DNA of 64,000 bases, taken from positions 47,221,456-47,285,455 of the forward strand of contig NC_133529.1 in NCBI RefSeq assembly GCF_048544455.1, given 5' to 3'. Positions 10,817 to 23,955 of this stretch are shown piece by piece. How positions within the stretch are numbered: position 1 is the stretch's first letter; each line of letters starts with the position of its first letter. The notes under the pieces were generated by a model. The model had not been told where the DNA came from, ran no database searches, and saw only the letters and a list, made by a program, of their open reading frames with translations. The position numbers and the translations under genes were made by a program. This DNA comes from Silene latifolia (lineage: Eukaryota > Streptophyta > Magnoliopsida > Caryophyllales > Caryophyllaceae).

Positions 10817-13800
10817 GTCCTCGACAAGTGTGCGTCACCAATTCTCTTGTCCTATTACTATCTCTCACTCAATGCAAGGTGTCTTTCGGGTCGTACTTGC
10901 AAGTGATCATATCGAGAGTGGTTTCCTCAATCTGGAGAATAACTGATTGACCGGATTTATCTATCATAGATACCTTCCGAGCGTGGCCACGCATTTCCAG
11001 TTCATTACTCCTCGAGTGGCCCTGAGATATTGTTTTAACCCTGACAAGGGGGTGGACAATTCCTATCGCACTTATTCTCTTCGACTAGCCACAGCCATCA
11101 TAACCCAAAATATGCCCATTTGACCCCATTTACGAAGGTCGTAGTAACACAAATCAAAGTTAATCTGAAACTGTGCCATCTTAGGTGAATAGTCTTTAGT
11201 CAAAAGAATCGACTCATTAGAATACTATAGTAGCTCTCGCCACGACCAGGCTATATAAATTGCCAGAACTCTATAAGCGGTCATAAGGCCCGAAAAAGTG
11301 TTCCTAACAGTCTGCCTATGTGATCGACAAGTCATCTCACATGACTCTATGGCACTTGAACTTGCCACCAATCGCATCACACTCTAGTCACTTCGAGACG
11401 TCACCTCATACAAGTGACTATGGGCGAATACTATGCTAATCCGTGTTCACTTTAACGGGGTTCAATTGTCTCTACAACCCGTTTGGATGTAACAAAGTAT
11501 AATAAAAGAGTTTTAAAATAAAACTCGAACGACAAATGCGATTATTACACATGAATAGTCAATGCCTGATTACTATTTCATGTTCTATAATCTAATTTGA
11601 TCTTGTATGTAGTTGTTCATTTCAATTCAATTGAAATGACATGACTCATCATGTTTAGTCTTTGAGAAGGCTTTGGTTAATAGGTTTTATCAATTTCTTG
11701 TACCTTACTCAACCTTACTACATACTTGTTTTCCTTTATAATGTAGACATTTGCATTACAAAACTTTCTGAGTACGTGTCGAGATCCAATCAAGACATAG
11801 GCCTTCTATCCTTAGAATAGCTCCCACTGTTTTCGCAGTGTGCGGGACTCTTCCTTCTTGCACATCTCATGATTGCAAGTGTACTCAATTTCCGTTATCA
11901 ATATCTCTCATTGTTCTTTATTGCCTAGAACGATTCTAGAAAATCTACTTCTTAATTAACATTGCCACAACGGTATCTTAACCATCCTAATGTGTTTTGA
12001 TTATGGTTTTGTCGGAAACCATGCGCAATCTCAATTGTCAATTGTCACTTGTGTAACACCCTTACACAAAATTGCATCATAAACACTTTGCATCATAGCC
12101 TTAATGCTTCTGCAAGCACTTAAGGGTAATCTTTATGGCTTACTTGGTAAAGATTACTTAAATTCGATTTTGAAAACAATTCATCATACTCAAAGTATAT
12201 GAAGTGTTATACATCATTACTTATTTAATTGATCCGCAATGAAGCAAATGGAATCAATCAAATATGTTCAATTTAATTGAACTAGTCATGAATCTTATCA
12301 ACATAAGACTTCTTATTGACGCTAATATCACGTGGATTTATCTTCATGAATTCGGATATTCAAGATGTATTATATTACTCCAAAAGTCTTAAATCATTTT
12401 CAATGATCAATATGTCATCCACATATCGGACACATTAAAAATTCCGTAACTCCCACTAAACTACATGTATAAACACAACTTCTCGACTTATCGAGAAATG
12501 TTTTACCACATGATCAAAATGTTGATTCCAACTCATTGATGTCCTACTTAAGATCCTCTCTTAAGTTTCACATTATCTTAGGATTGCAAGAATCTATAAA
12601 ACTCATGACATGTATTGAATACATTCCTTCTATTGAAGAAGTGGGTTTTAGATTCACTTGCTGTATGCATATCCTCATAATGAAACACAATCCCTAAGAA
12701 GATCCAAATAGACTTAATCATTTCAATTAGTGCAAAACCCTTTGCAACCAATCTTGCTTTGAAATATCTCTTTATTAGTGCAAAACCCTTTGTCACTAAT
12801 CAAGCCCTTTCGTTTCGGATTTTCATGGCTCTAAGCCTTGTATTGAGTTGTGACTTAAACACTCTTATATAAGTCATATGTTCATTACTTTCTAGAAGTA
12901 ATCAACTTGAATCAAACAATTTCTTTTGTAAGTTATAAGCTCTTTACTTTCTTAAAAGTAGCATCAATTCATCATTTTTAACAAGTGACGAATTTAACCT
13001 CCTAGGTTTTGAAGAAACAATGTCTTACACAAAACGTCTCATGTAGCCAAGAAAGACCAGTTTCTTGCGACATAACATTCTCTGTGGCTCTTGAATAATT
13101 TCTCCCACTCAGTCTTCTAGAAATAAACTTGTATTTTAGAAAGACAGCTTCATGAGCCGCAAACCCGTCGTGCTCGTGATAATTGCAAGGGGAAAATGAG
13201 CATTTGTTTCTTGTGAAAACTTACAACCATGGTACCCTTACCATTTCATATCTCATATGATTCGATTTAGTGGAAAAATAATTTAGACAAAAATGATAAA
13301 ATCCCCAAAAGGATCAAGTAACTCAAAGTAACTTGATTGAAGTCCAAACAATATCGAATAGCGTTTGATTTCTTATCCATCCGCACATTATTTCATAATG
13401 CGTGCCAAGAGAGATTAACTTGTGATACTATATCACATTTCCTTTGGTTTATATCAAGGTCTTCACTTTGATAATCCCATCACGACTAAATCGTGCTTCT
13501 TTGAACTTTTGAACTTCTTCAAAGATTTCTCTATTTACCTTATTAAGTGAACACATTAGCGTCAACTTAAATCGTTGGTAAAAGAAAATGATCAACCTAT
13601 TTTGGATCGATGATTTACAACCTCGATCTCCTTTTCAACCAAAAGGCATGAGACATCTTGCTTTGAATACAAGATACGCATATACCATTAACAATCTAAT
13701 GGTTTCAAGAGTACTCGATAACTCTTTGCGTTCATCATTCCAAAATTTAAGGTTTGATCTTGGGTTACCAATTTGAGTCTTGCATCATCTTCATGATATA

Positions 13801-14123
13801 TTATTCTAGTTTGGTTTAGAATATACTCACCTTGATAATGGGCTAGCCATACATCAAATCGTGGTGTATAGGGTCACAAAAGTGAAACCTCTTTTGTATC
13901 GTAACAAGTATATATTCTTATTTAGGGTTTATGTACTTAATAGTCACAATTAAGTACAACTCCAAACCCGAAAGCTAGATTAGTACACAATGACTCTATC
14001 TCTCGACTTCGTGGTTGCTAGTCGTCATATTCTAATCATCCTATGTGTCAAACATAATGATGAAAACCTCCATTGGTTTCTAATATTGACGAAGTAGTAC
14101 TAGCAAAATGTATGTCAATCAAA
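10817..14123 (-). pseudogene. Eroded copia pol and 3' region of element D
   Basis: No long frame survives. Two traces on the minus strand identify it. Near 12680-12770 there is KARLVAKGF followed by SIWIFLGIVFHYED, the pattern of copia RT (RLVAKGF...R.LLAIA...D). Next to the Helitron insertion (about 14050-14110) a segment resembles the copia protease entry (ASTTSSILETNGG for the usual ASTSSWILDTG). The remainder, especially 10817-11530, is non-coding on both strands. The Helitron separates this part from the gag trace at about 30980-31030. Confidence 0.65.
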
Positions 14124-14146
14124 TCTATTTAATACATTAAAGCAGC
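14124..14146 (+). other. Helitron E 5' terminus
   Basis: TCTATTTAATACATTAAAGC follows an A and has the TC start and A/T-rich form seen at plant Helitron 5' ends. Confidence 0.85.
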
Positions 14147-14401
14147 TGCCACTAACTGCCAAATTGTACACAAAAGCTGAGTTGTCAGCCTCCTGTTATC
14201 CCACCGTATATACCAAGTATAAAATACAGTACAAATACCACGTACAAAGTGTAACTAGACAGTACAAATCCACTAAAGAAATATCCACTACACCATGATT
14301 TAGAACTGCCGTTTAGTAACTTCCCACTCTCTCTCTCTCTTAACTGCAACAAACGTGCATACTCCATCTGACCTAAATTTGCCCTTCTGTTTGTCAGGCA
14401 C

Positions 14402-14409
14402 TATATATA
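14402..14409 (+). promoter_or_regulatory. TATA box of RPA-like gene 1
   Basis: TATATATA lies 74 bp upstream of the start codon at 14483, just after a CT-rich run (14329-14340). A similar CT-rich then TATA arrangement precedes RPA-like gene 2. Confidence 0.55.
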
Positions 14410-14482
14410 TTCCATCTTCTTATTCTGTTGGTCACAATCTTTGCAAAACTCCTCAATTTCAACTGTTCACAAAAATCTGAAT

Positions 14483-16798
14483 ATGGCACTCCAAATTACC
14501 TCAACCAAAATCTCGAAACTGGCCAAGTATGTTCGCAATGTGGAAATCGCTGTTCGTGTTGTTTGCTTATGGAAACGTGAGAATCATAGGAACAAGGGAG
14601 AGATCTATGGCATTGAGATGATATTGGTTGACGCAGAGGTATGTACATCTGAATATTAGCAATTTACAATTGATCCAAATCATTACGAATATAAGTTAAC
14701 GTATTTGGTTGATGAAATGCTTTTTTCTAATTAATGTTTAAATATATAATTAAGTTCTGACATTTGTTATACAATAAAATAGGGTGATACCATTCAAGCA
14801 AGTATAAGCAAGTCAATGTTGTACAAGTTCAAAAGCAGAGTCACTGAAGGTCGTACCTATAGGCTGGGCAAGTTCACTGTTGCGGATAACGTTGGCTACA
14901 TGACTGGCACCAAAAACCCATTGAGGATTTGGTTCGAGTATTCAACTTTTGCCATTGAGACAAATGATGAACACATTCCGAAGTATGGTTTTCAATTCAC
15001 AAGCTTTGCTGACATTATTCATGAAAATGTCAAGCTAGATTCCTACTTAGGTAAAGATGACCTCTATTTATACTTATGATTTCAGTCACTTAAGTTGTGT
15101 ATCATCCTATGACAACAAATGCTTTCATGTATTCACAGATATCATTGGAGAATTTGAGGCCTCACACCCAATTGCTGTATCGGAGAAAGGGAATGAGTGG
15201 ACTCATATTGACTTAATCGACAAAGAGTAAATAACTTATCCTGCTATGTTTGTATTAATAATTGAAAACGAAAATTTAAAGTAAATTACCCCTGCTAATT
15301 CACTGTATTGTATTTGATAAATGCGAAATATAAGACTACCATTTTATGTATTTGGCGACTATGTGCAACAAGTGAAGAAGATAATTGCGATTACTGGCTG
15401 GTGCTATGGAAAGACCAAAGTGCTTTCAAGATGCGAGTGTGTTGGTCGTGCGAGAATGGAAAGGTAATTACTAATTACAAATATTCACTCAAGCACATAA
15501 AATAGATGATTGTATTAAAACTAGACTAAATGTTTAATGATTTATTTTATGTCTGTTTTAGGTGAGGTTCGAATTACTACCGCATTCGATGCAACACGTA
15601 TACATGTCAACCCTAATATTCCACAAGTATCAGAGTGCAAGGAGTTATGCAGATCAAGTGGGTCAAACTCAGATAACTCACTTATAACCCATCCAAGCAC
15701 GGAGGAGGCAACCATTCGCCCAAGGATAACATTCAAGACAATTACTGAACTCAACAACATTGACAAGGTGATACAAACAGTATACTTCTCTACGATTTAG
15801 TTTTCTTAATTGCAATAGTTGTATAACTCCATTGTAATAAATTCACAAATGTAGGCTGGCGTTTATAGCACACTTGCTACTATAACTGAGTTAGACGCCA
15901 ACTTTAAGTGGTACTATTATTCATGCAAATTCTGCCGCGCGAAAGCAGCTTTAGATGATGACAAATTATGGAGATGCACAAAAGATTATTGCAAGGGCCA
16001 TCGTGAACCAATGACTGAAGCTATACCTAAGTCCCCTATCATGTCTTTCCATTTAAACACCTTTTTAAATTATTATAGAGTTAAATCATATGAGCTAAAA
16101 CTTGCCTTTTATTTTGTAACTATAGGTTTCAGGTTAGATATCATATCTCAGATGAAGTAGATGTCGGCAGTGTCATAGAGAATGGTGATGAAACCAGTGC
16201 TAGATTGTTGCTGTTTGAGACCCAGCTGGAGGGACATATAAAAAAGACTGCAACACAATGTCTTTCGGACCTGAAAAAGGCAAGAAATCAAACTATATAC
16301 TTACTGAATGAATATAATAAATTAAAATATTCCTTCTTAATAAATTTATTGTTGAACTGTATAGGCCGGTATCAAAGATGGTATACCAGAGGAACTTGAG
16401 GTGCTAATAGGCAAGACGGTGGTGTGCAAAATTGAAGTGTCAAGACGATACAATATCGAGCAGAAATCCAAATGCTACACAGCTCTGTCTATAACAGATG
16501 AAAAGGAATCCATTGCATGGTGGAGGGCAAAGTACAAGGAAGCTAAGGTAAAACTTCTACTAATTTTTATAACATAATAGTAAAAATCCGTTCTATTTTT
16601 TGCCATGTAATTACTTTATTCTATGTCTAACAGGAAGCTCAATCTCAGCAAGGTGATAATGATTGCATCACACCACAGAAGCGTAAAATTACTGAAGTTA
16701 TCGATTGTGAAGCAAGTGCAAGCATTGGGAAGCCAATTACGGCAGAAGATCATTCCACCAGCAAGGTTCCAGTGAAAATCAAGATAGAGAAGAACTAA
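14483..16798 (+). pseudogene. Helitron-borne RPA70-like single-strand DNA-binding protein, gene 1 (9 exons, one frameshift)
   Basis: Exons by splice sites: 14483-14638, 14783-15050, 15139-15226, 15335-15463, 15562-15767, 15855-16030, 16126-16279, 16365-16547, 16634-16798. The product starts MALQITSTKISKLAKYVRNV. It has a DUF223/OB-fold N-terminal part (GDTIQASI, GFQFTSFADII), a middle OB fold (PFYVFGDYV) and an RPA C-terminal zinc-binding part (YYYSCKFC...LWRCTKDYCKGH). RPA70 binds single-stranded DNA in replication and repair; copies in plant Helitrons may assist rolling-circle transposition. Comparison with gene 2 indicates one extra base near 15398 in exon 4. Intron 7 uses a GC donor (AAG|GCAAGA). 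Exon number and phases match gene 2, so they are tandem paralogues. Confidence 0.78.
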
Positions 16799-18133
16799 AG
16801 GAGATAATCTTCTCTCAACATGGCAATCACATCTATGCACCTACTTCAATATTTATTGATTAGGCGTGTTCTACTTAGTATTTGCTTATGCTTATTTAGA
16901 AAGACTACTATAAGTTTATTTCCCTATTAGTTGTTTAATTTGTTTTAACGTTTGGATTGCCATGGATGTAAGGTTTTTTTTTAAGACAAGTTCTGAAATT
17001 TATTAACATTCTACAAGTTATCCAAATTTCAAATTTGCACCCCAATCGTTATTTTTATCAATACTGACATTAACATTCTGATATCATGCTGTCAAGTCTC
17101 ATAATATAATAGACCCGAACGAACATAAAAAAATGCAACATAAAGTGGGATTTCAAAACGAACATACAAAAATAATTTGATGCCAAATTAAAATATATTC
17201 CGATTGATCAATCAGAATCTAAAAATTAAAACCGCTTTCGAACTGTTTTTATAAAACGCATTAATAAAGAATTTTAAAATGCATTCTCATCCACGAACCA
17301 AATAGCATTACTGAAACTCCCAATGTTTTCATCTAAAAAAAATTGGAATCGTTTATATTTGTTACATTCGCCAAAAAAATCATTCATATTATGCATAAGG
17401 GATTTGGAAACGGTGTACACAATAACAAAGACCATTTTTTATTCCTATATTAGATTCCACCTAAAAAATAGGCAAAAAATCAGGCAAAGTCCTCTGACTT
17501 TGAAACAACTATATTGTTACTGAAATGATATTCATAAGCAAACTTGACAAAACCCCATGTACTCCGTATTATATAATAGAAACGAAAATATAAATTTGAA
17601 ATTAGAAACTTATCTTTTTTTGTGAGCATAGTTTAACTGTGTAGGTCAAATAATTCACGCTTAATCTCCTTATTTTGTATTAACCTACATAATCCAACGA
17701 AATTAAGCATTACATAAAAAAAATTATTAATATTTTTACATTAGAATTTAATATCTTGTATAAATTTTTTTATACTCTATTTTACTTAAATTAGTTTAGA
17801 AATAAGTATATAAAATATATAAAAATGCTATTAAAACTATACTAATCAAGAAACACGTAAATTTCAGTATAACATAATATATTTATATACAATATATCTG
17901 AAAAAAAAGTAAATATCATTTTAAACTAACTTTGCCCATAACACCACTCTCACATCCACTACTAGGATCCACTACTAAGTTCCACATCCACTACTAGCAT
18001 GCAGTACTAAGATCATGGTTAAATAAAACCACTCATCACCTTCCCACTCTTCTATAGTAGATAAAGTATAAATACAGCTATTGAGAAATCAGAACTCACC
18101 AAGTTTTCAACATCAGTTTTTAAAAAACGAAAA
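16799..18133. other. Spacer between the two RPA-like genes
   Basis: A/T-rich, with no coding sequence I can support. The right end carries repeated short phrases (CCACTACTAGGATCCACTAC near 17955-17980) and the promoter of RPA-like gene 2. Confidence 0.6.
18067..18074 (+). promoter_or_regulatory. TATA box of RPA-like gene 2
   Basis: TATAAATA lies 60 bp upstream of the start codon at 18134. Confidence 0.6.
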
Positions 18134-20390
18134 ATGGCACAAAATATTACCATAACCAAAATAGCACGACTTGCAAAAAATATTTTCAATGTGGAGCTGA
18201 AAGTTCGGGTTGTTTGCTTATGGAATCGAGTTAATCACATGAACAAGGAAGAAATCTATTCAACTGAAATGATATTGCTTGATGAACATGTATGTCCATC
18301 TACTTTTTTCTAAGTTAATTTTTATGAATCTCATATTTTTATACACTATTTTCATATTAATGCTAAATGTACATCCTTTCATAGGGACATCTGATTCAAG
18401 CCAGTATCAGAAAATCACTGCTGGACAAGTTTAAGGATACAATGATAGAAGGATGCATTTATAAGTTGGGAAAATTTACAGTATCGGAGAATGTTGGTTA
18501 TATGACAGCTACCCAGAACTTATGGAGAATTAGTTTTGAATACTCCACGTACGCTATTCGGATAATGAGATACACGAGATACCAAAGTTTGGATTTAACT
18601 TTACTAGCTTTCCCGATATAATCGATGAGCATGTTAAGCCAAATACATATCTAGGTAATACTTATATATTTTGTTATAATATTTAAATTGTCATACATAT
18701 GATATTAAGATGGGAAATAATGAAAAATTGTAAATGTGCGGATGTAATTGGGGAATTTAAGATGTTACATCCAATAGCAGTATCTGAACATGGAAATGAA
18801 TGGACGCATGTTGATCTAACAGACAAACAGTGAGTATACTATTTTATGAATTGTAGTATCAATCATATTAGAAACATTATTTTTTACAGTTACTGTAATT
18901 GTTGATTAACTGCAGTAACAACGGATTATCATTCTACGTCTTTGGAGATTATGTCAAACAAATTGTTCAGATCAACAATGACTATGCCAGTGCAAAAGAA
19001 AGGCCAATTCTAGCATTGCAATGTGTCATACGAATAGAATGGAAGGGTAAGTAAAACAGTAAATGATTCAGCACATAGTAATGACATTAAAGTTAAATGT
19101 GTACTTGTATTAACAAACTAAATTATTGTTTACTATATTTCAGGGACAGTACGTATTAAAACTTCATTTGATGCAACACGTATTTATGTCAATCCTGATA
19201 TTCCAGAGGTATTGGAATTCAAGAAAAGAGATTGTGGAAGTGGATCCAATTCCATTACCTCACTTATTTCAGCTACAAAAAATCAAGAAATTTCTGTACG
19301 TCCTAGACTAATATTCACAACCGTGACTGAGCTGAACAGGAATAAAGAGGTGATAATATTTCTGAATTGTATATATGAAATAACCTTCTTACTTATAAGC
19401 ATAATAAAACCATCTTATTATTTCATTTATTTATACAGGCTGGCGTTTTTAGCGTACTTGCAACGATAACAAAGATAGACTCAAGCTTCAAATGGTTTTA
19501 CTATGCATGCAACTTTTGTCATGGTAAAGCAGCACTTGGGCATGATAAATTATGGAGGTGTTTAAAACGTACTTGCAAGGGACATCAAGAACCAATGACT
19601 AATGCTATTCCTAGGTTTAATTACATTACATGTTATTTTATTCAGATTTGAAGTACTGGAAATAAATAAATAAATATATATATATATATATTAATCAGTT
19701 TATTTGATCACAGGTTTCAGATAATGTGCCGTATAAAAGATGATGAGCATACCAGCAGGCACCTTGAAAATGAAGAGGATAATAGTGCTAATTTGTTGCT
19801 TTTAGAAACCCAGCTAGCAGCATATATCGATACAACTGCTGTAGAATGTCTCTCTGAAATGAAAAATGTGAGCAACTCATTATTTTCCAATATTATCATT
19901 TTAGCATTAACATGATAATATTAAACAAGTTGAGTATTAAATGTAGGTTGGAATTAGGAGTGGTATACCCAAAGAATTAGAAGTGCTCATAGGGAAGCAG
20001 TGGGTGTGCAAAATTGAAAAGTCGGGAAGGTGCAACAATGAGCAGAATTCGAAATATTACATAGCAGCTGTTATATCAGATGATGAGGACATAATTTTTT
20101 GGTGGAAAGCAAAATATTATGGCTCCAAGGTTTTACACAGTTTCTTTCACTTTGCTTTTCAAATCAAAAGTTTTAAATTTTATGAGAACTAATTAATATT
20201 AATTATTGCATGAATATAGATGAATCACTCAGAGTACTATGAAAGCTACAGTTCAGATATATCGGAAGTGAGAACCCCACCGAAGCGCCAAGTTTTAGAA
20301 ATTGCAGTTTGTGAAGAGTTTGAAGGCAGTGGGAAATCATGTATTTCATATGAGGCATCCACAAGTAACATCGAGAAACAAAGCAAGTAA
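18134..20390 (+). pseudogene. Helitron-borne RPA70-like protein, gene 2 (9 exons, frameshift and lost acceptor)
   Basis: Exons: 18134-18289, 18385-18654, 18742-18829, 18916-19046, 19144-19349, 19439-19614, 19714-19867, 19947-20129 and 20220-20390. The product starts MAQNITITKIARLAKNIFNV and is collinear with gene 1; exon 1 is about 60% identical by eye. Zinc-binding residues are kept (YYACNFCHGKAAL...LWRCLKRTCKGH). Exon 2 needs one missing base near 18570 to restore the frame found in gene 1. The acceptor before exon 3 reads GG at 18740-18741 instead of AG. It would therefore not give a full protein without rescue. The two genes' shared exon phases point to duplication, whether inside the Helitron or before capture is not known. 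Confidence 0.75.
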
Positions 20391-21913
20391 AGGAAGAAGC
20401 TGGATTGTTTAGCTATTTACTACTTTAGTGACGTATTCATATTTTCAGAGACTATTTCTATGTTATTTCTTTTAAGTATGTTCTGATTTACAACTAGGTA
20501 GTTTCAATTCCTGAAATAGTAAGATGCAATGTTAGTTAGCAGCTTCTTTAGACTAATTTGATTTCCTAAGTTTAAGCACCTGTTTAAGACGCAAGCTTTC
20601 AAACTAAGTTTACTTTATGTGAAATTTGTCTTTTATCTTATCAGTTAAACTTCAAATATCAGGCTGCAGTTATAATTAATAACCAAATTTTCGCATCACA
20701 GTTCATATGGAGTAAAACAGCCCATATGTAGTAAAACAGACAATTAAAGCACTAATGCGGTAAAATAGATAGACCATCAAAGCACTTATGTCAGTAAAAT
20801 AGACCATCAAAACACTTATGTTCAAGTAATATGTAATTTATAATACGGACATTTGCATGTTTTATAAAACTAGGAAAATAACACAATTGTTTTCAATAAA
20901 CTTGATCAAAGACAATGCATTAAAAACACAGAGATATTTAAGAAATAAAGAGACGAGCGGGATGAGAAACATATCTCATAGACTTGCAGACGATATACAT
21001 GGTACACCCGGTTTGATCGCGTTCACATCCACCATTGTTTAATAACCTTCATAAAAGACAGAAAAATTAATACATGCATGTTCAATATATGTGAAGTGTG
21101 TAATCGAATGTGTTATTTTTATATAATAATATAAAAAGTTCCCCTTAACCTACATTGACTCATAATCAATATGTGCATATAATTCCAATATTTTAATTTC
21201 ATATACATGATCACAGAAATATTTAGTGAATAATATGTCTTTGATCACCTATAAATACATTTTTTTCAATTAATCAATATGTGCATATAATTCCAATATT
21301 TTAATTTCAGATACATGATCAATGAAATATTTAGTGAATAATATTTCTTTGATCACCTATCAATTCATTTTTTCAATTCATTTTCAAATTACATGTAATC
21401 AATTAAGACTATAAAAAAATAGGTAGCAGGAGTGGACAACATCAGACGTGTATTTTTTTTAAAAACAATTTAGTCAATAAATTCAGTAAAAGGAGAAAAA
21501 CAAAATTTATGTTAAATACCCCCACTAACATTTATCAAGGTCCCCTTTTTTTAGGCTAGCAGTTACAAAAAAACTGCCACAAAAATTAAAACTCTCTCGA
21601 CATTACAATTACAACAAATGGTCACATAATTTACAACAACTATAATATACTCTACATTAAAATCTCAGAAATTCAAGAAACAAAAACTTCAACTTTATTC
21701 ATAGAACGGAATAGCTCAGGTTATTAGATTGAGTTTTACAGTACAATTCAAATTACCTCTTTGCACAAGTAAGTATTTTTTTCATAGCTTATTGTGTTCA
21801 TATCTAAATTTCAAGGAAAACGTTCTTATCGAATAAATGATATTGAAAGTCTATTTTGCAAGTTTATCATCATCTAACACATCAATTACTTTATGATGAC
21901 AGTTAATTGAAGC
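20391..21913. other. Spacer between RPA-like gene 2 and RepHel
   Basis: A/T-rich non-coding DNA. It includes near-repeats of GTAAAATAGACCATCAAA type at about 20700-20830 and a tandem duplication at 21160-21385. A probable RepHel leader starts around 21580. No other gene is supported. Confidence 0.55.
21160..21385. repeat. Tandem duplication of about 110 bp in Helitron E
   Basis: AATCAATATGTGCATATAAT starts near 21166 and again near 21271. Each copy continues through TTTAGTGAATAATAT and TTTGATCACCTAT with a few changes. Confidence 0.75.
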
Positions 21914-22565
21914 ATGGAAAGGCGGAATTCGTCAAATTCCCATAGAAATAAAAGGAAGAGAAATTCTAGATACAAGTCAGGTATGTTAACTTCTTATTTG
22001 CGTTCAAATTCATCACTTTTAATTTGCTGCATATACTCTGTCCAAAAAGATCCGAACCTATGAACCATATATTGTGTTGTTACTTATCTGTAATGTCTTC
22101 AGATGTAATGTCTTCAGATGTTGAGAACCCCAACTGTGTTTTATGTGATTCTTGAGAACTTGATTTAAGGTTTATATCTGTCAACAACGGGGAAATATTA
22201 GAGCAAACAATAACAAATTACTACATACTATAAACATTAAAACTGAATGTGCTACTAGGTAGAATATAATTTAAGTTAAGAAATAGTCAATTAGTTGTAA
22301 ATTTTTTGTTTGGTACATTCAATTAGTTTTAAATTAACTCATAGAGGCACAATGACAACCTGCATAAATTTGGAAAAAAATGACAAAAAAATCATAATGA
22401 TCAGATGTTAGTATTCACATAATTAAATTAAATTAGTAGGTGAATTAAATAGAGACCGTCATACAATAAGCTTGAAAGTTTAAAAATAATACAATAAAAT
22501 AATATACAACAAAGAAATCGTGAAAGTGTTGTTTTCGTATTCCAAATATAACAAAAAAAATCCTC

Positions 22566-22806
22566 ATAAATATCAACAAATCCAATTCATCAGAAATCTC
22601 AGCTAACACATATATCCAACAAAACAGTCACAAATCGTTTTTTATTCTTCACTAAATTCTGTGTACTTCTAAAATCATCATAAATTTTCGTTTTTTATAA
22701 TCTTTTGTTACATGCAATTACATAATTTGGCTTATACAATCATTTTACCTCAACATGTAAACAAGTACTTCACAGATCTGAATATTTTCGTAATAAAAAC
22801 GCAAAA
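22566..22806. repeat. Direct repeat copy 1 in RepHel intron 1
   Basis: About 240 bp sharing TTGTTACATGCAATTACATA and flanking sequence with 23235-23468, at roughly 80% identity by eye. Confidence 0.7.
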
Positions 22807-23234
22807 AAAAAAAAAAATTCTAAGATTTTACTCATGTGGTTAGATTACTTATCTTTTAAGCCTTATGGTGATTCCAGAATAAACAATTAGTCATCCTCCT
22901 TATTAATTGCATAACCAATTACACCTGCAGAAGACAAAAAACATAGCCTTTAACAATTGATCTTTTATGAACATATACAACAGTAACAAATGTCATGATT
23001 CATACCAATTACTACTTGAAATAGCCACATTTCGACGATAATAAGTAATATAAATGTTGATTAAATTATGTAAAATTACCTTTAAATTAATTGTTAAAAA
23101 GCTTGAATGATAACAAAAAAATTCAAAAAAAAAAATACAAAACATCACAGATCTCGAAAGTTTGTTTTAATTTTCTATAGATTAAGACAAATGTTTAAAA
23201 TAAATCCAACATCTTTATAAAAAAAAATTAATCT

Positions 23235-23468
23235 TGCTCAACAAAAATGTCAACAAATCTCAACTAACACATAGATCCATCAAAACAAGCAAATAGTGTT
23301 ATTTATCCTTCACTAAAATTCGGAGTTATTCTAAAATCACCATAAATCTGCGCTTTTTATAATATTTTGTTACATGCAATTACATAATATGGCTTCCACA
23401 TTCATTTAACCTCAAAATATTGACAAGTAATTCACAAATATGCATAATTTCGTAATACAAATGCAAAA
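23235..23468. repeat. Direct repeat copy 2 in RepHel intron 1
   Basis: Partner of 22566-22806, in the same orientation. Neither copy encodes a recognisable protein. Confidence 0.7.
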
Positions 23469-23947
23469 TTATTTTAGTAAACAATGAAAATTAACAAGAT
23501 GTTCACCTGACATCCTCTATAAAGGAAAGTTTGAACAAAATTTCGGATTTTCTCCTTTTGATTATCAAATTAACAATGGAGTTGATTAAGATACCCATTT
23601 GAAGATGTAATACCGATGAAATTATTATAAGATTGAGAAATGCAGACAATACATTGAAGATGATCCGACGGATCTTATATTAGTAACGCAAATCATTGGT
23701 ATTATTGATGATTTGGTCGAAGAAACAAGGTGGATTATAGTATTGAAGATGAAGAAAAGATGATAAATTAATAAAATGACTAGTCAATTATGGATTGGTA
23801 GAGAGAGAGATCAGGGGGAGTAATATTAGGGAGGCGGTAGGAAATTTCCGGAATGTAGTGTTTAGGGTTTGCTTTAGGACATTGGTTTATATATACTAAT
23901 TGATAATTGATAATATTGGGCCATAGTTGCAGGATGTAGATAGTATG

Positions 23948-23955
23948 GTTTTTGG
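23948..23955. repeat. Left TSD of the hAT element (GTTTTTGG)
   Basis: Identical to 25130-25137. Confidence 0.93.

Noticed and set aside
12578-12796. A live copia RT fragment
   Set aside because: The RT motifs are recognisable but heavily altered and surrounded by stops; it is recorded as an eroded pol remnant.
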